Below, piece by piece: positions 55,801 to 63,373 of a stretch of 64,000 nucleotides of DNA. The stretch is from Streptococcus mitis (GTDB lineage Bacteria > Bacillota > Bacilli > Lactobacillales > Streptococcaceae), in the NCBI RefSeq assembly GCF_902159415.1, contig NZ_CABGJU010000001.1:62001-126000 (forward strand). The letters run 5' to 3'. The position numbers were made by a program, and so were the translations under genes. Each line of letters begins with the position of its first letter. The stretch's first letter is position 1. Below the pieces are notes generated by a model. That model worked only from the letters and a program-made list of their open reading frames with translations, was not told the DNA's origin and did not search any database.

Positions 55801-55886
55801 AAGACCATGCTAGCCTTGCTGCTCTTGGCTTGTTAGGTGTCTTGAGTGGATTCGGTCTTATGGCTCGGAAGAGAAAAGTAGATTGA
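49881..55886 (+). CDS. Wall-anchored (LPXTG) surface protein with CshA-type and 50-residue repeats
   Basis: A 2001-residue surface protein, probably an adhesin. The order is a YSIRK-type signal (YGIRKYSFGAASVAIA; cleavage likely after VSA near 44), a helical segment about 60-270, a non-repetitive beta-rich region about 280-1055, two CshA-type fibril repeats about 1060-1286 (each with GTYSID/GTYTID and TFVP/TFTP), twelve 50-residue repeats built on EDGEQPKKDIPGYRF (about 1300-1885), ten PDPVPT repeats (1889-1948), then LPNTG (1968-1972), a hydrophobic helix and RKRKVD for sortase anchoring. YSIRK signals direct secretion to the septum. The ligand is not predictable. The gene stands alone with its own promoter and terminator. 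Confidence 0.92.
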   Translation: MKRKQHDFRTEKYVRYGIRKYSFGAASVAIATGIMLFTGGVVSANEGSVLNTSVTSEIAQSTTENSGLETGNIEVESTTTISEEKVNELQKVEKSILSAKVTELEEKLKSSIHADSLVLNTAQSVLASAKTLLVNDSAKQEDINVEVEKIEALIQTVIESNEIGKAKLETEKNQESQDKYSPENESKTILDQVISEAEVTNVLANEAVRKNNFDGDIKKAIEEVISKNNFVISQAKHVLEIENVTSKQINNELDSLNVSMLAIYDELRKAGIGRDGKYGAVLSAQDFYNDETTNTTHASKISATEHTGSDTYTIPVQEINLIKGTDSRGLEVVVYSNQRDGHDKDAGNGMHTVNGGAAGHNNKGRVDYPLTPDAAKKLAEEAPLWKGKLRADGSTISSNNTSVYSANGGYEYLATEIYGYGYEQGVDRVYIKNLKERFGVTEQAKAAGWDITTVTPTNLVPGVVYDATTDTIQGKVVADIENGVYDLRFDITATNKDGRSVTFQIMNLRSGWVGWQDNTPPKIKSDSERYERTVGDDANVNIQFYDASGSSATPADSRGTYNYTTVEGKVVRVPQKFSKAVTGVSGYNTVGEQLDDSKTLIPGTSYSVANSTSDEQAADQTNMGRGIISGKLTEAGIYTVSVFAKDYDKLAKNSVWNQSGQEAHATLTVVVKPKVEVQNIETYSKSVPVKISKGATSAKMVMPDGTITNLKAVNGKWVVASGTTNTAVTENQELGDVDSDKVFNVPVTSEATTTVGVDNITVEASTEKVVGTFLREKVELLGTDGNMHTATLNQTTGHWELPAEYAEERTVNSVGATIWTKRQVYTEAQKDGGMKFYIYEYTRQLENDKVISVETPKRPVTTYASQNKNFPGDGMSVVISYDKNSNTWSSSDGSPVTASKLGDDSWKVMTASGFGGIIKGTIASNSDVATIVNTKPIASSKDYTSTKGTAVDLRNEPKAAVAISDTEDAKYNKTTYITRITVTSPSGVQKVFDTKQDANNYNIASGYSLNEVGVYTVKIDVIDSNGNYTTEATIGGTESGVDHGVDSSTATTTYHITVTDTIEGHNVSSTDIQGATQKETPTFTSVGDGSPVKPSASSPAKLVDPKTGEFVDTLTIDGQGTYSIDNETGKVTFVPLKTFTGTATPVTVSLTAKLGKDANDTDITATATATYTPTVIPVKPTSIDAESEGPKGQPQNGTPTFTGGKVTVNGVEKTVEIDDKVKPTFDDGSTKKVVPGEGTYTIDENGVVTFTPEKDFVGKASGVTVKRVDKNGAEITAKYTPTVRPITSFVDTKGNTLIPTEDGEQPKKDIPGYRFVETKKLPNGDTEHVYEKVKTSHKDKEGNEIPGHPTEDGEQPKKDIPGYRFVETKKLPNGDTEHVYEKVKTSHKDKEGNEIPGHPSEDGEQPKKDIPGYRFVETKKLPNGDTEHVYEKVKTSHKDKEGNEIPGHPSEDGEQPKKDIPGYRFVETKKLPNGDTEHVYEKVKTSHKDKEGNEIPGHPTEDGEQPKKDIPGYRFVETKKLPNGDTEHVYEKVKTSHKDKEGNEIPGHPTEDGEQPKKDIPGYRFVETKKLPNGDTEHVYEKVKTSHKDKEGNEIPGHPTEDGEQPKKDIPGYRFVETKKLPNGDTEHVYEKVKTSHKDKEGNEIPGYPTEDGEQPKKDIPGYRFVETKKLPNGDTEHVYEKVKTSHKDKEGNEIPGHPTEDGEQPKKDIPGYRFVETKKLPNGDTEHVYEKVKTSHKDKEGNEIPGHPTEDGEQPKKDIPGYRFVETKKLPNGDTEHVYEKVKTSHKDKEGNEIPGHPTEDGEQPKKDIPGYRFVETKKLPNGDTEHVYEKVKTSHKDKEGNEIPGYPTEDGEQPKKDIPGYRFVETKKLPNGDTEHVYEKVKTPPTPDPVPTPDPVPTPDPVPTPDPVPTPDPVPTPDPVPTPDPVPTPDPVPTPDPVPTPDPVPTPAQEKPAPVAEEVVWTTDQLPNTGTEDHASLAALGLLGVLSGFGLMARKRKVD
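53781..55530 (+). repeat. Twelve tandem 150-bp repeats in the surface protein gene
   Basis: Units start every 150 bases from GAAGACGGTG at 53781 to 55431. The unit encodes 50 residues, with Ser/Thr and His/Tyr as the only recurrent changes. At the DNA level the 3' part exists in two synonymous versions, in the order A-A-B-B-B-B-A-A-A-B-B and a B/A hybrid in the last copy. Confidence 0.95.
55545..55724 (+). repeat. Ten tandem 18-bp proline-rich repeats
   Basis: CCAGATCCAGT followed by GCCAACG or ACCGACA/ACCAACA, ten times, encoding PDPVPT; the wall-spanning segment before LPNTG. Confidence 0.95.
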
Positions 55887-55939
55887 TATTAAATCATGAA
55901 GTTTCATTATTTCATCATTTACTATCTTTAAGCAAATAT

Positions 55940-55976
55940 AAAAGGGAAGACCAGTACAGTCTTCCCTTTTAAATTT
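55940..55976. terminator. Bidirectional terminator after the surface protein gene
   Basis: Stem AAAAGGGAAGA (55940-55950) with TCTTCCCTTTT (55960-55970), nine-base loop, A/T flanks; shared with the convergent hydrolase gene. Confidence 0.85.
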
Positions 55977-55989
55977 ATAAAACAATTGA

Positions 55990-57066
55990 TTAAAAATGAT
56001 TTTTCCAGGCTTGGAAGCGAGCATCCAATAGGAGTTGCGTCAAGTTTCTTAAGACTTCAACTTGTTCAGGCTCCAGTGTTTTAGCTTGGGAAACTAGTTG
56101 ATGAATGTGCTCGATAGCACTGATAGAAGATAAATCATTGATAGAGTTGATGCCGGACTCTAAAATAGTTCCAAAGAAGAGATTGAAATAGAGTTCGAGT
56201 TCTTCATCGGGCACACTGTCCACCCATTCTTTAAGAGTGTCTTTGATCTGGAGACTTTCGGTACTGATGGCCTCTAGTTGGACAAAGTGAGTTCCTTCAG
56301 TTTGCCAGCTGAAAGTATTGTGTTGGGCGATACCGCCTAGGGCTAGACTTCGAACGACAATAGGAGTATCAGGTACTTCAAGCATCATTCCAATAACAGA
56401 TCCCTGGGGTACATAACGGTGAATTTTAGGGATAATGTCTTGGTAGCCAGTGGTTTCAGTCAGATGAGCCTGCAAACCAGGAGCATCATAGGTATAGATA
56501 GCCGAGATTTTTTCTTGCAACTCAGGCTGGATTTGACTAGCAGCAAAGACGGCTAGATTCCCACCTTTAGAATGCCCAGCAATGAGTACTTTTTGTTTTG
56601 GATGTTGTTTAAAGAAATCTTCCAAGTATTCAAGAGCATCCTTTTGGGCAGGTATTTCTTTCATATAGGTCATATGGAAATCTTCCTTCCAGCCAATAAT
56701 ACTGTCGTCTGTGCCACGAAAGACAATCAGATAAGTATCTAGGTTCAGACGATAGGTCATAGCAGCGAACTGCTTTTGAAGTTCTGTGTCGACCTCGTTG
56801 ACAAAATTAGAAAGTTTGCTATTTTTAAAACGTTTGTGGGAAGCTAGTTGGTCTAAGAGCTGTAAACGTTCTTTATTGGTCAACATGGTGTTTTCTCGAG
56901 GAACACGTGTTGCGACATCTAGTAAGCGATTATCTGACTCGTCTAGTAAGTTATCAAAAGAAAGATAGGTCAGCTCAGTTAGAGCTAGTATATCCAGTTC
57001 ATTTAAGGGAAGATCATAAAAAGAATCGTATTGAACACCAGTTAGATAGTCAAAAATATTGGCCAT
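55990..57066 (-). CDS. Mbeg1-like (DUF2974) alpha/beta hydrolase
   Basis: A 358-residue predicted lipase/esterase-type hydrolase of the Mbeg1/DUF2974 family. The nucleophile elbow is AGHSKGGNLAVFAA, after YLIVFRGTDDSIIGWKEDF which forms the oxyanion region, and the acid and His follow in the PQGSVIGMMLE and GGIAQHNTFSW parts. No signal peptide is seen. I use the ATG at 57066 with AAAGGAA upstream; an ATG nine codons earlier is possible. The substrate is unknown. Confidence 0.82.
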   Translation of the reverse strand: MANIFDYLTGVQYDSFYDLPLNELDILALTELTYLSFDNLLDESDNRLLDVATRVPRENTMLTNKERLQLLDQLASHKRFKNSKLSNFVNEVDTELQKQFAAMTYRLNLDTYLIVFRGTDDSIIGWKEDFHMTYMKEIPAQKDALEYLEDFFKQHPKQKVLIAGHSKGGNLAVFAASQIQPELQEKISAIYTYDAPGLQAHLTETTGYQDIIPKIHRYVPQGSVIGMMLEVPDTPIVVRSLALGGIAQHNTFSWQTEGTHFVQLEAISTESLQIKDTLKEWVDSVPDEELELYFNLFFGTILESGINSINDLSSISAIEHIHQLVSQAKTLEPEQVEVLRNLTQLLLDARFQAWKNHF

Positions 57067-57133
57067 GAGAATTCCTTTCTTAACTTTTATCATATCAGAT
57101 TTGCATCAATTTCGCTAGTAGTCAGAAGAATTT

Positions 57134-57142
57134 TGCTATAAT
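57134..57142 (+). promoter_or_regulatory. Extended -10 promoter of the two-component genes
   Basis: TGCTATAAT at 57134-57142, 20 bases before the start codon; AAAGGAGGAG serves as ribosome binding site. Confidence 0.6.
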
Positions 57143-57161
57143 ATAAAAAAAGGAGGAGCAG

Positions 57162-57839
57162 ATGCACAAGATTTTACTAGTAGAAGATGATCCAGTCATC
57201 CGTCAGCAAGTTGGGAAAATGCTTTCTGAATGGGGTTTTGAAGTAGTCATGGTAGAAGACTTTATGGAAGTTCTGACGTTATTTGTTCAGTCTGAGCCTC
57301 ATCTGGTCCTGATGGATATTGGATTGCCTCTCTTTAATGGTTATCATTGGTGTCAGGAAATTCGCAAGATTTCCAAAGTTCCTATTATGTTTCTGTCTTC
57401 AAGAGACCAGGCTATGGACATCGTGATGGCTATTAATATGGGAGCTGACGATTTTGTGACCAAGCCTTTTGACCAGCAGGTCCTTTTAGCTAAGGTACAA
57501 GGATTATTGCGCCGCTCTTATGAATTTGGACGAGATGAAAGTCTCTTAGAGTATGCTGGAGTTATTCTCAATACCAAGTCTATGGATGTGCATGTCAATG
57601 GCAAAGCTATCAGCCTAACCAAGAATGAATTTCAGATTTTACGAGTTTTATTTGAGCATGCTGGAAATATCGTAGCGCGTGATGATTTGATGCGGGAACT
57701 CTGGAACAGTGACTTTTTTATTGACGACAATACCTTGTCTGTTAATGTCGCTCGCTTGCGCAAGAAACTGGAGGAAGAAGGTTTGATTGGTTTTATCGAA
57801 ACCAAGAAAGGGATAGGGTACGGATTGAAACATGCTTGA
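57162..57839 (+). CDS. OmpR-family response regulator (BceR type)
   Basis: A 225-residue response regulator: receiver domain with acidic pair EDD, phosphorylated Asp52 in VLMDIGLP and Lys in TKPFD; winged-helix output domain (SLTKNEFQILRVLFEHAGNIVARDDLM, and SVNVARLRKKLEE). It overlaps the kinase gene by 8 bases. Together with the intramembrane-sensing kinase and the BceAB-type transporter downstream it makes a Bce module, which responds to cell-wall-active peptides such as bacitracin, usually by sensing transporter activity. Its likely target site lies at 58899-58920. Confidence 0.9.
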   Translation: MHKILLVEDDPVIRQQVGKMLSEWGFEVVMVEDFMEVLTLFVQSEPHLVLMDIGLPLFNGYHWCQEIRKISKVPIMFLSSRDQAMDIVMAINMGADDFVTKPFDQQVLLAKVQGLLRRSYEFGRDESLLEYAGVILNTKSMDVHVNGKAISLTKNEFQILRVLFEHAGNIVARDDLMRELWNSDFFIDDNTLSVNVARLRKKLEEEGLIGFIETKKGIGYGLKHA

Positions 57840-58806
57840 TATTAAAAGTTTTTTTCTAGCTTATATCCGTTCGCGTAGCCGTTTTTTTGCTTTTATTCTA
57901 TCGCTTACAGGTTTGCTTTTTCTTTTTGAAATCTTGTTTGATAAGCAAGGGCCCTACTTTAACTATTTCTTCTTTCTATCTACATTTTTGACATTTTTGT
58001 TTTTGGTATTTGATTTCTTGATAGAATTGCAACGTTATCGTAAGGAATTGCTCTATGGGGAAAGAAAAGCTAAGTCACCAATGGAAGTCCTTCTAACTGA
58101 AAAATTAGAGAAAAGTGAATCTGAACTCTATCAAAAGAAATCAGATGCTGAAAACCGCTATAATGATTTGGTGGACTACTATACACTCTGGGTTCATCAG
58201 ATAAAAACACCAATTGCAGCCAGTAAACTCCTAGTGAGCGAGGTGGCGGATCGCCAACTGAAGCAACAGATGGAGCAGGAAATTTTTAAGATTGATTCCT
58301 ATACCAACTTCGTTCTCCAATATCTACGCTTAGAAAGCTTCCATGATGATTTGGTGTTGAAGAAAGAAAATATAGAAGATCTGGTCAAGGAAGTCATTCG
58401 CAAATATGCTATTTTCTTTATCCAGAAAGATCTAAGTATTAATTTGCATGACTTGGACAGAAGGATTGTGACGGATAAAAAATGGCTGTTGGTAGTCATT
58501 GAACAAATCCTATCAAATAGCCTCAAGTACACAAATGAAGGTGGGGTTGAAATCTACACGGAAGGTTCAGACCTTTGCATCAAAGATACTGGGATTGGTA
58601 TCAAAAACAGTGATCGGTTGCGAGTCTTTGAACGTGGATTTTCAGGATATAATGGTCGAATGACCCAGCAGTCATCTGGACTTGGGCTCTATCTAACCCA
58701 GAAAATCAGCCAAGAATTAGGACATCAAATTCAAATAGAATCCGAGCTTGGGCAAGGAACAACGGTGAGGATTAAGTTCTCTGAAGTGAATTTACTGATT
58801 GAATGA
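57832..58806 (+). CDS. Intramembrane-sensing histidine kinase (BceS type)
   Basis: A 324-residue kinase with two transmembrane helices within the first 60 residues and almost no extracellular loop between them, as in BceS-like sensors, which take their signal from the partner transporter. The phosphorylated His122 lies in TLWVHQIKTP; the ATP-binding motifs are EQILSNSLKYTNEGG (N box), IKDTGIGI (G1) and SSGLGLYLTQKI (G2). It overlaps the regulator gene and is followed by a terminator-like hairpin. Confidence 0.9.
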   Translation: MLDIKSFFLAYIRSRSRFFAFILSLTGLLFLFEILFDKQGPYFNYFFFLSTFLTFLFLVFDFLIELQRYRKELLYGERKAKSPMEVLLTEKLEKSESELYQKKSDAENRYNDLVDYYTLWVHQIKTPIAASKLLVSEVADRQLKQQMEQEIFKIDSYTNFVLQYLRLESFHDDLVLKKENIEDLVKEVIRKYAIFFIQKDLSINLHDLDRRIVTDKKWLLVVIEQILSNSLKYTNEGGVEIYTEGSDLCIKDTGIGIKNSDRLRVFERGFSGYNGRMTQQSSGLGLYLTQKISQELGHQIQIESELGQGTTVRIKFSEVNLLIE

Positions 58807-58816
58807 AAAGAATTGT

Positions 58817-58853
58817 GAAGAGCTTGGAAGAAACCTTTCAAGCTCTTCTTTAG
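58817..58853 (+). terminator. Possible terminator after the kinase gene
   Basis: Ten-base-pair stem GAAGAGCTTG (58817-58826) with CAAGCTCTTC (58839-58848), short T-tail. Confidence 0.5.
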
Positions 58854-58898
58854 ACCTTGATATAGTGAGAAAAAAGGCTTCAATTAGATAAAAAATGT

Positions 58899-58920
58899 AA
58901 TCTTACAAAAATGTAAGATT
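58899..58920 (+). promoter_or_regulatory. BceR-type operator upstream of the transporter genes
   Basis: A perfect inverted repeat, AATCTTACA, four A, TGTAAGATT. It matches the TNACA-N4-TGTAA site described for BceR-like regulators. It lies 85 bases before the 37-residue ORF that leads the transporter operon. Confidence 0.7.
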
Positions 58921-59004
58921 AAAGGCCTCTTTTGTAAGGTTATGTTATGGCAAGCCATCTTTTTTTGGAGTAAACTTAGAGCATAAAGAAAAAGGAGAGG
59001 AACC

Positions 59005-59118
59005 ATGAAAACAATTTTACAAAAGAAACAAACAAGTAAGCCAAGTCCAAAGGATATCGAGCGAGTTCAGCTCGGCATCGAAATGATGCAAGCTCAGTTT
59101 CAATTAATGGGATATTAA
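59005..59118 (+). CDS. 37-residue small protein leading the BceAB-type operon
   Basis: A short ORF, 37 codons plus stop, with a strong ribosome binding site (AAAGGAGAGG, four bases before the ATG), placed between the operator and the ATPase gene, which begins 15 bases after the stop. The protein starts MKTILQKKQ, is rich in Lys and Gln, and has an amphipathic C-terminal half (KDIERVQLGIEMMQAQFQL). No signal or membrane segment is evident. I do not recognise a family. It may be a regulator or leader peptide of the transporter. Confidence 0.65.
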   Translation: MKTILQKKQTSKPSPKDIERVQLGIEMMQAQFQLMGY

Positions 59119-59133
59119 AAAGGAGAAGTTAAA

Positions 59134-59892
59134 ATGACACTATTAGATGTAAAACACGTTCAAAAGATTTATAAAACTCGCTTTCAAGGCAACCAAGTAG
59201 AAGCCCTGAAAGATATTCACTTTACCGTTGAAAAAGGCGACTACGTCGCTATCATGGGTGAGTCTGGATCTGGAAAATCTACTCTACTCAATATTCTTGC
59301 TATGCTTGACAAGCCAACGCGTGGGCAGGTCTTCCTAAACGGAACTGACACAGCCACCATTAAAAATTCTGAAGCATCAAGCTTCCGTCGTGAAAAGTTA
59401 GGCTTTGTCTTCCAAGACTTCAATTTGTTAGATACGCTTTCTGTTAAAGACAATATCTTACTCCCTTTGGTATTGTCTAGAAAGCCTATTACAGAAATGA
59501 TGAAAAAATTGGTCGTGACGGCCGAAAATCTTGGCATCAATCAATTGCAGGAGAAGTACCCTTATGAAATCTCTGGAGGGCAAAAACAAAGGGTAGCAGT
59601 TGCACGGGCTATCATCACAGAACCAGAAATTCTCCTTGCGGATGAGCCAACAGGAGCCCTAGATTCTAAGTCATCTGCAGCCCTGCTTGATGTTTTTGAT
59701 GAAATTAATGAACGCGGACAAACCATTCTCATGGTAACCCACTCGACAGCTGCGGCCAGCCGTGCTAAACGTGTACTTTTCATCAAGGATGGCATTCTCT
59801 ACAATCAAATCTATCGTGGTGAAAAGACGGATCGTCAGATGTTCCAAGAAATCTCTGACACCTTGACTGTTATGGCGAGTGAGGTGAACTAG
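59134..59892 (+). CDS. BceA-type ABC transporter ATPase
   Basis: Cytoplasmic ATPase of an antimicrobial-peptide resistance transporter, 252 residues. Walker [12 protein letters not shown]-loop [17 protein letters not shown], signature ISGGQKQR, Walker [13 protein letters not shown] and H-loop MVTHS are intact. It belongs to the MacB/LolD branch, which drives shape changes in the membrane rather than transport through a pore. Strong RBS (AAAGGAGAAG); the permease gene starts two bases later. Confidence 0.92.
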   Translation: MTLLDVKHVQKIYKTRFQGNQVEALKDIHFTVEKGDYVAIMGESGSGKSTLLNILAMLDKPTRGQVFLNGTDTATIKNSEASSFRREKLGFVFQDFNLLDTLSVKDNILLPLVLSRKPITEMMKKLVVTAENLGINQLQEKYPYEISGGQKQRVAVARAIITEPEILLADEPTGALDSKSSAALLDVFDEINERGQTILMVTHSTAAASRAKRVLFIKDGILYNQIYRGEKTDRQMFQEISDTLTVMASEVN

Positions 59893-59893
59893 T

Positions 59894-61885
59894 ATGTTTC
59901 GATTAACCAATAAGTTGGCCATATCCAACTTAATCAAAAACCGCAAACTCTATTACCCTTTTGCACTGTCTGTCATTTTGGCAGTCACTATCAGCTATCT
60001 CTTTTACTCCCTAGCCTTTAATCCTAAAATTGTGGATTTACGTGGTGCATCTGCTATACAATTTACCCTACAACTAGGACTTATTGTAGTGACATTTGCA
60101 TCTGCCATTATTGTGCTTTATGCCAACAGTTTTGTCATGAAAAATCGCTCAAAAGAACTGGGTGTCTATGGCATGTTGGGATTAGAAAAGCGCTACTTGA
60201 TTGGTATGACCTTTAAGGAGCTCTTGATATTTGGGCTAGTAACAGTTACTGCTGGGATTGGGATTGGCGCCCTCTTTGATAATCTGATTTTCGCTTTACT
60301 GCTCAAACTTGCAAAGATGAAGGTAGAGTTAGTTGCAACTTTCCAATGGTCCGTAGTGCTTTCAATCCTTCTGGTATTTGGAGTCATCTTTTTAGTCATC
60401 GTTTTCCTGAACGCTGTACGCATTATTCGTATGGATGCTCTCCAGCTTTCTCGTGAGAAAGCGAAGGGTGAGAAGAAGGGGCGTTTCCTAGTTCTTCAGA
60501 CACTCGTAGGGCTAATTACTCTAGGTGGTGGCTACTACCTAGCACAAAGCGTAAAAGATCCAGTTTCAGCGGTCTTAACTTTCTTCATAGCAGTTATGTT
60601 GGTCATTTTTGCAACCTACCTTCTATTCAATGCAGGTATTACAGTTTTCTTGCAGTTGCTCAAGAAAAACAAGAGATATTACTACCAACCCAACAACCTC
60701 ATCTCTGTTTCTAACCTTATCTTCCGTATGAAGAAAAATGCTGTCGGATTAGCAACCATTGCCATCCTTTCAACCATGGTTTTGGTTACTATGTCAGCAG
60801 CTACTAGTATCTACAACGGATCTGAGAATATTAAAAAACTTATGTATCCTCACGATTTTGATGTTAAGGGGCAAAATGTAGAAGTTGAGGATTTAGATAA
60901 ACTTTTAACTCAATATGCCAGTGAAAAGAACCTAACGATTAGCAATAAGGACGTTCTCAGCTATGCCAGTTTCGGTCTTTCTAGTCAAGATGGGACAAAA
61001 TTAACTACCTTTGAAAAAGGGCAAAACAACGTCATGCCCAAGACAGTTTTCCTAGTTTTTGACCAAAAAGACTATGAAAAAATGACTGGACAAAAGCTAA
61101 ATCTTACTGGTAATGAAGTAGGTCTTTGGGCTAAAAATGACCAACTAAAAGGTCAGAAAGCATTTAGTCTTAACAATCAAGAGTATCGTATCAAGGAAGA
61201 AATCCAGCAAGATTTTATCATCAATCATGTTTCAAACCAGTATGTTCTCTTACTTTCGGATTATAACTACCTTGTTGTACCAGATCTTCAAAGCTTTTTA
61301 GATAAATACCAAGATTCCGCTATCTATACTCAGTTATATGGTGGTATGGATGTGACCGCAAGTCAAGAGGAGCAATTAAAATTATCTGATGATTTTGATG
61401 AGTATGTGAATAATTTTAGTCATAATCTCCAGAGTGAAGACGGTATGGTTTATAATGGAACTACTAGAAGTGATGCAATTACCCAAATGAACGCTCTCTT
61501 TGGTGGAATTCTCTTTATCGGTATTTTCCTCTCTATCATCTTTATGGTAGGTACAGTACTCGTTATCTACTACAAACAAATCTCAGAAGGCTATGAAGAC
61601 CGTGAACGCTTTGTGATTTTACAAAAAGTTGGTTTGGACCAAAAACAAATCAAGAAAACCATTAACAAGCAAGTCTTGACTGTCTTCTTCCTACCGGTAA
61701 TCTTCGCATTCCTTCACTTGGCATTTGCTTATCATATGCTGAGCCTGATTCTCAAGGTTATCGGCGTTGTGGATACAGCAATGATGCTAAGCGTAACACT
61801 TTCTATCTGTGGTGTCTTTGCCCTGATCTATGTTTTAATCTTTATGATTACTTCAAGAAGCTATCGTAGAATTGTACAAATCTAG
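59894..61885 (+). CDS. BceB-type ABC transporter permease
   Basis: A 663-residue membrane protein with the Bce layout: one helix near residue 20, three more to about 160, further helices around 200-300, and a large extracellular domain (about 310-530, starting SIYNGSENIKKLMYPHDFDVKG) between FtsX-like helices, then three C-terminal helices. The extracellular domain is the part that recognises the peptide-lipid complex and signals to BceS. It overlaps no gene and is followed by a terminator. The peptide it serves cannot be read from sequence. Confidence 0.9.
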   Translation: MFRLTNKLAISNLIKNRKLYYPFALSVILAVTISYLFYSLAFNPKIVDLRGASAIQFTLQLGLIVVTFASAIIVLYANSFVMKNRSKELGVYGMLGLEKRYLIGMTFKELLIFGLVTVTAGIGIGALFDNLIFALLLKLAKMKVELVATFQWSVVLSILLVFGVIFLVIVFLNAVRIIRMDALQLSREKAKGEKKGRFLVLQTLVGLITLGGGYYLAQSVKDPVSAVLTFFIAVMLVIFATYLLFNAGITVFLQLLKKNKRYYYQPNNLISVSNLIFRMKKNAVGLATIAILSTMVLVTMSAATSIYNGSENIKKLMYPHDFDVKGQNVEVEDLDKLLTQYASEKNLTISNKDVLSYASFGLSSQDGTKLTTFEKGQNNVMPKTVFLVFDQKDYEKMTGQKLNLTGNEVGLWAKNDQLKGQKAFSLNNQEYRIKEEIQQDFIINHVSNQYVLLLSDYNYLVVPDLQSFLDKYQDSAIYTQLYGGMDVTASQEEQLKLSDDFDEYVNNFSHNLQSEDGMVYNGTTRSDAITQMNALFGGILFIGIFLSIIFMVGTVLVIYYKQISEGYEDRERFVILQKVGLDQKQIKKTINKQVLTVFFLPVIFAFLHLAFAYHMLSLILKVIGVVDTAMMLSVTLSICGVFALIYVLIFMITSRSYRRIVQI

Positions 61886-61897
61886 AGACAAATGTAT

Positions 61898-61934
61898 CAA
61901 AAAAGCAACAACTATTTCAGTTGTTGCTTTTTCT
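61898..61934 (+). terminator. Terminator after the BceAB-type genes
   Basis: Perfect stem AAAAAGCAACAACT with AGTTGTTGCTTTTT, five-base loop, T-run. The same stem recurs at 63520-63553. Confidence 0.9.
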
Positions 61935-61966
61935 CACTGAAAAATGTTTCTCAGACAGTGATCATT

Positions 61967-62038
61967 TTATTTTTCCGCACGGGATTTGTTGGCTAGATCA
62001 GCTAGGATTGCTACTACAAACTCATCGTGTTTAAACAT
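61967..62038 (-). pseudogene. Remnant of a thrS 3' end
   Basis: On the minus strand the last 19 codons read DEFVVAILADLANKSRAEK and a stop, against [19 protein letters not shown] and a stop at the true thrS end (63590). Homology fades right after the Asp. Nothing of the rest of the gene is present. It is too short to act and is called a decayed duplicate. Confidence 0.75.
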
Positions 62039-62311
62039 TAAAACGGTATCTTCTTTTAGAGGAGATATCGTTTCTCTTCTTCGGATAAGGATACAAAAAT
62101 TTCTTCCTTTCTCTATCTTTTAAATTAATTGATTTCTTCAGAGAAAGACTGTAAAATTTTTGATATAATATGTAGAATGGACTGATGGATATTTAAAAGA
62201 TAATGTTCAAAAGAATCACAGCTAAGAATTAAAAACATGTCAGTTTGGACAGAAGTCTCTCTACCATCATCCATGCAGAAACAAGATTATATGAAATAAA
62301 AGGAGTAACCA
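62039..62311 (+). other. Non-coding stretch before the DUF389 gene
   Basis: Contains an imperfect hairpin (CGGTATCT about 62043 with AGATATCG) and an extended -10 promoter TGATATAAT at 62161-62169, which should serve the DUF389 gene with a leader of about 140 bases. No gene was seen. Confidence 0.45.
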
Positions 62312-63373
62312 ATGACCGGAAACTATTCAACACGGGAATACCGTGAGAAATTATATGATGACCTTCATGTTCGATTAAGAGATACACTGATTTTGATGTG
62401 TTCGATTTTTATTGCCTCTATAGGTCTAAATATGAATTCAACAGCTGTCGTTATTGGAGCCATGCTGATTTCCCCTCTTATGACACCGATTGTTGGACTG
62501 GGGTTTGGTTTAGCTATTTTTGATACGCGTTTAATCAAGCAATCTCTACAGGTTTTATTTACTCAAGTATTGGTCAGTTTGCTTGTATCGACTCTGTATT
62601 TCTGGATTTCTCCCTTATCTTATGCAAGTAGCGAGTTGATAGCACGAACCTCTCCAACCATTTGGGATGTTCTCATTGCTATTGCGGGTGGGATAGCAGG
62701 TGTCATTGGTTCAAGGAAAAAAGAAGCAAACAATATCGTACCAGGAGTAGCCATCGCAACAGCTCTGATGCCACCTATCTGCACTGCAGGATATGGTTTA
62801 GCTAATGGAAATGTTCGATTTTTATTTGGGGCCCTTTATCTTTTCTTGATCAACTGTGGCTTTATCATGCTAATCAACATTGTTGGAACAAGAATTATGA
62901 TGAAAAAATCTGCCTTAAGTTCATTTAATGAGCTAAACATTAAAATTAGAATTGGGTTGATATCCTTGATTGTATTATTGGTCCTTCCAGCCAGCTATTC
63001 AGCAGTCACTCTGACGATGAATGAAAAACGAAAACAAGAGATCAAACAGTTCGTAGGAAAAGAGTTCGCCAATTATACGGTCATTAATCAAGTTTACGAG
63101 TCAAGTAATAATGAATTGGTCTTGACTGTTGTTGGAGATCCGATTTCAGAAGAAGAATTAGAAACAATTCGCCAAAAACAAGCCTCTTACGGTATTGAAT
63201 CTGTTCAATTGAAAGTCAAGCAATTCCATAATTCGGAAAAATTAGATAGTGAGACGATCAAGGAATTTTATGAAACCATTGACAAGTATATTGATCAAAA
63301 ACTATCTGAAAAAAATTTACAAAACGATCGCGCAAAAGAAAATGAAGCAGACAATGAAGCAGACAAGGATTGA
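62312..63373 (+). CDS. DUF389 (TIGR00341-type) membrane protein
   Basis: A 353-residue integral membrane protein of the DUF389 family. About six helices lie in residues 25-235, with LILMCSIFIASIGLNMNSTAVVIGAMLISPLMTPIVGLGFGLA, VLIAIAGGIAGVIGSRKKEANNIVPGVAIATALMPPICTAGYGLA and a final helix near IRIGLISLIVLLVLPASYSAVTL. The last 110 residues are a soluble charged domain. Function is unknown to me. It sits alone, flanked by two copies of a thrS 3' end with terminator, which suggests insertion. Confidence 0.85.
   Translation: MTGNYSTREYREKLYDDLHVRLRDTLILMCSIFIASIGLNMNSTAVVIGAMLISPLMTPIVGLGFGLAIFDTRLIKQSLQVLFTQVLVSLLVSTLYFWISPLSYASSELIARTSPTIWDVLIAIAGGIAGVIGSRKKEANNIVPGVAIATALMPPICTAGYGLANGNVRFLFGALYLFLINCGFIMLINIVGTRIMMKKSALSSFNELNIKIRIGLISLIVLLVLPASYSAVTLTMNEKRKQEIKQFVGKEFANYTVINQVYESSNNELVLTVVGDPISEEELETIRQKQASYGIESVQLKVKQFHNSEKLDSETIKEFYETIDKYIDQKLSEKNLQNDRAKENEADNEADKD

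Noticed and set aside
53769-55808. A 679-codon open frame on the minus strand across the surface protein repeats
   Set aside because: It is the shadow of the 150-bp and 18-bp repeats: its repeated W/F/L-rich sequence follows from the + strand codons, and it has no ribosome binding site or separate promoter.
61967-62038. A 23-codon complete ORF (MFKHDEF...)
   Set aside because: It is the thrS remnant; the ATG arises by chance and no ribosome binding site precedes it.
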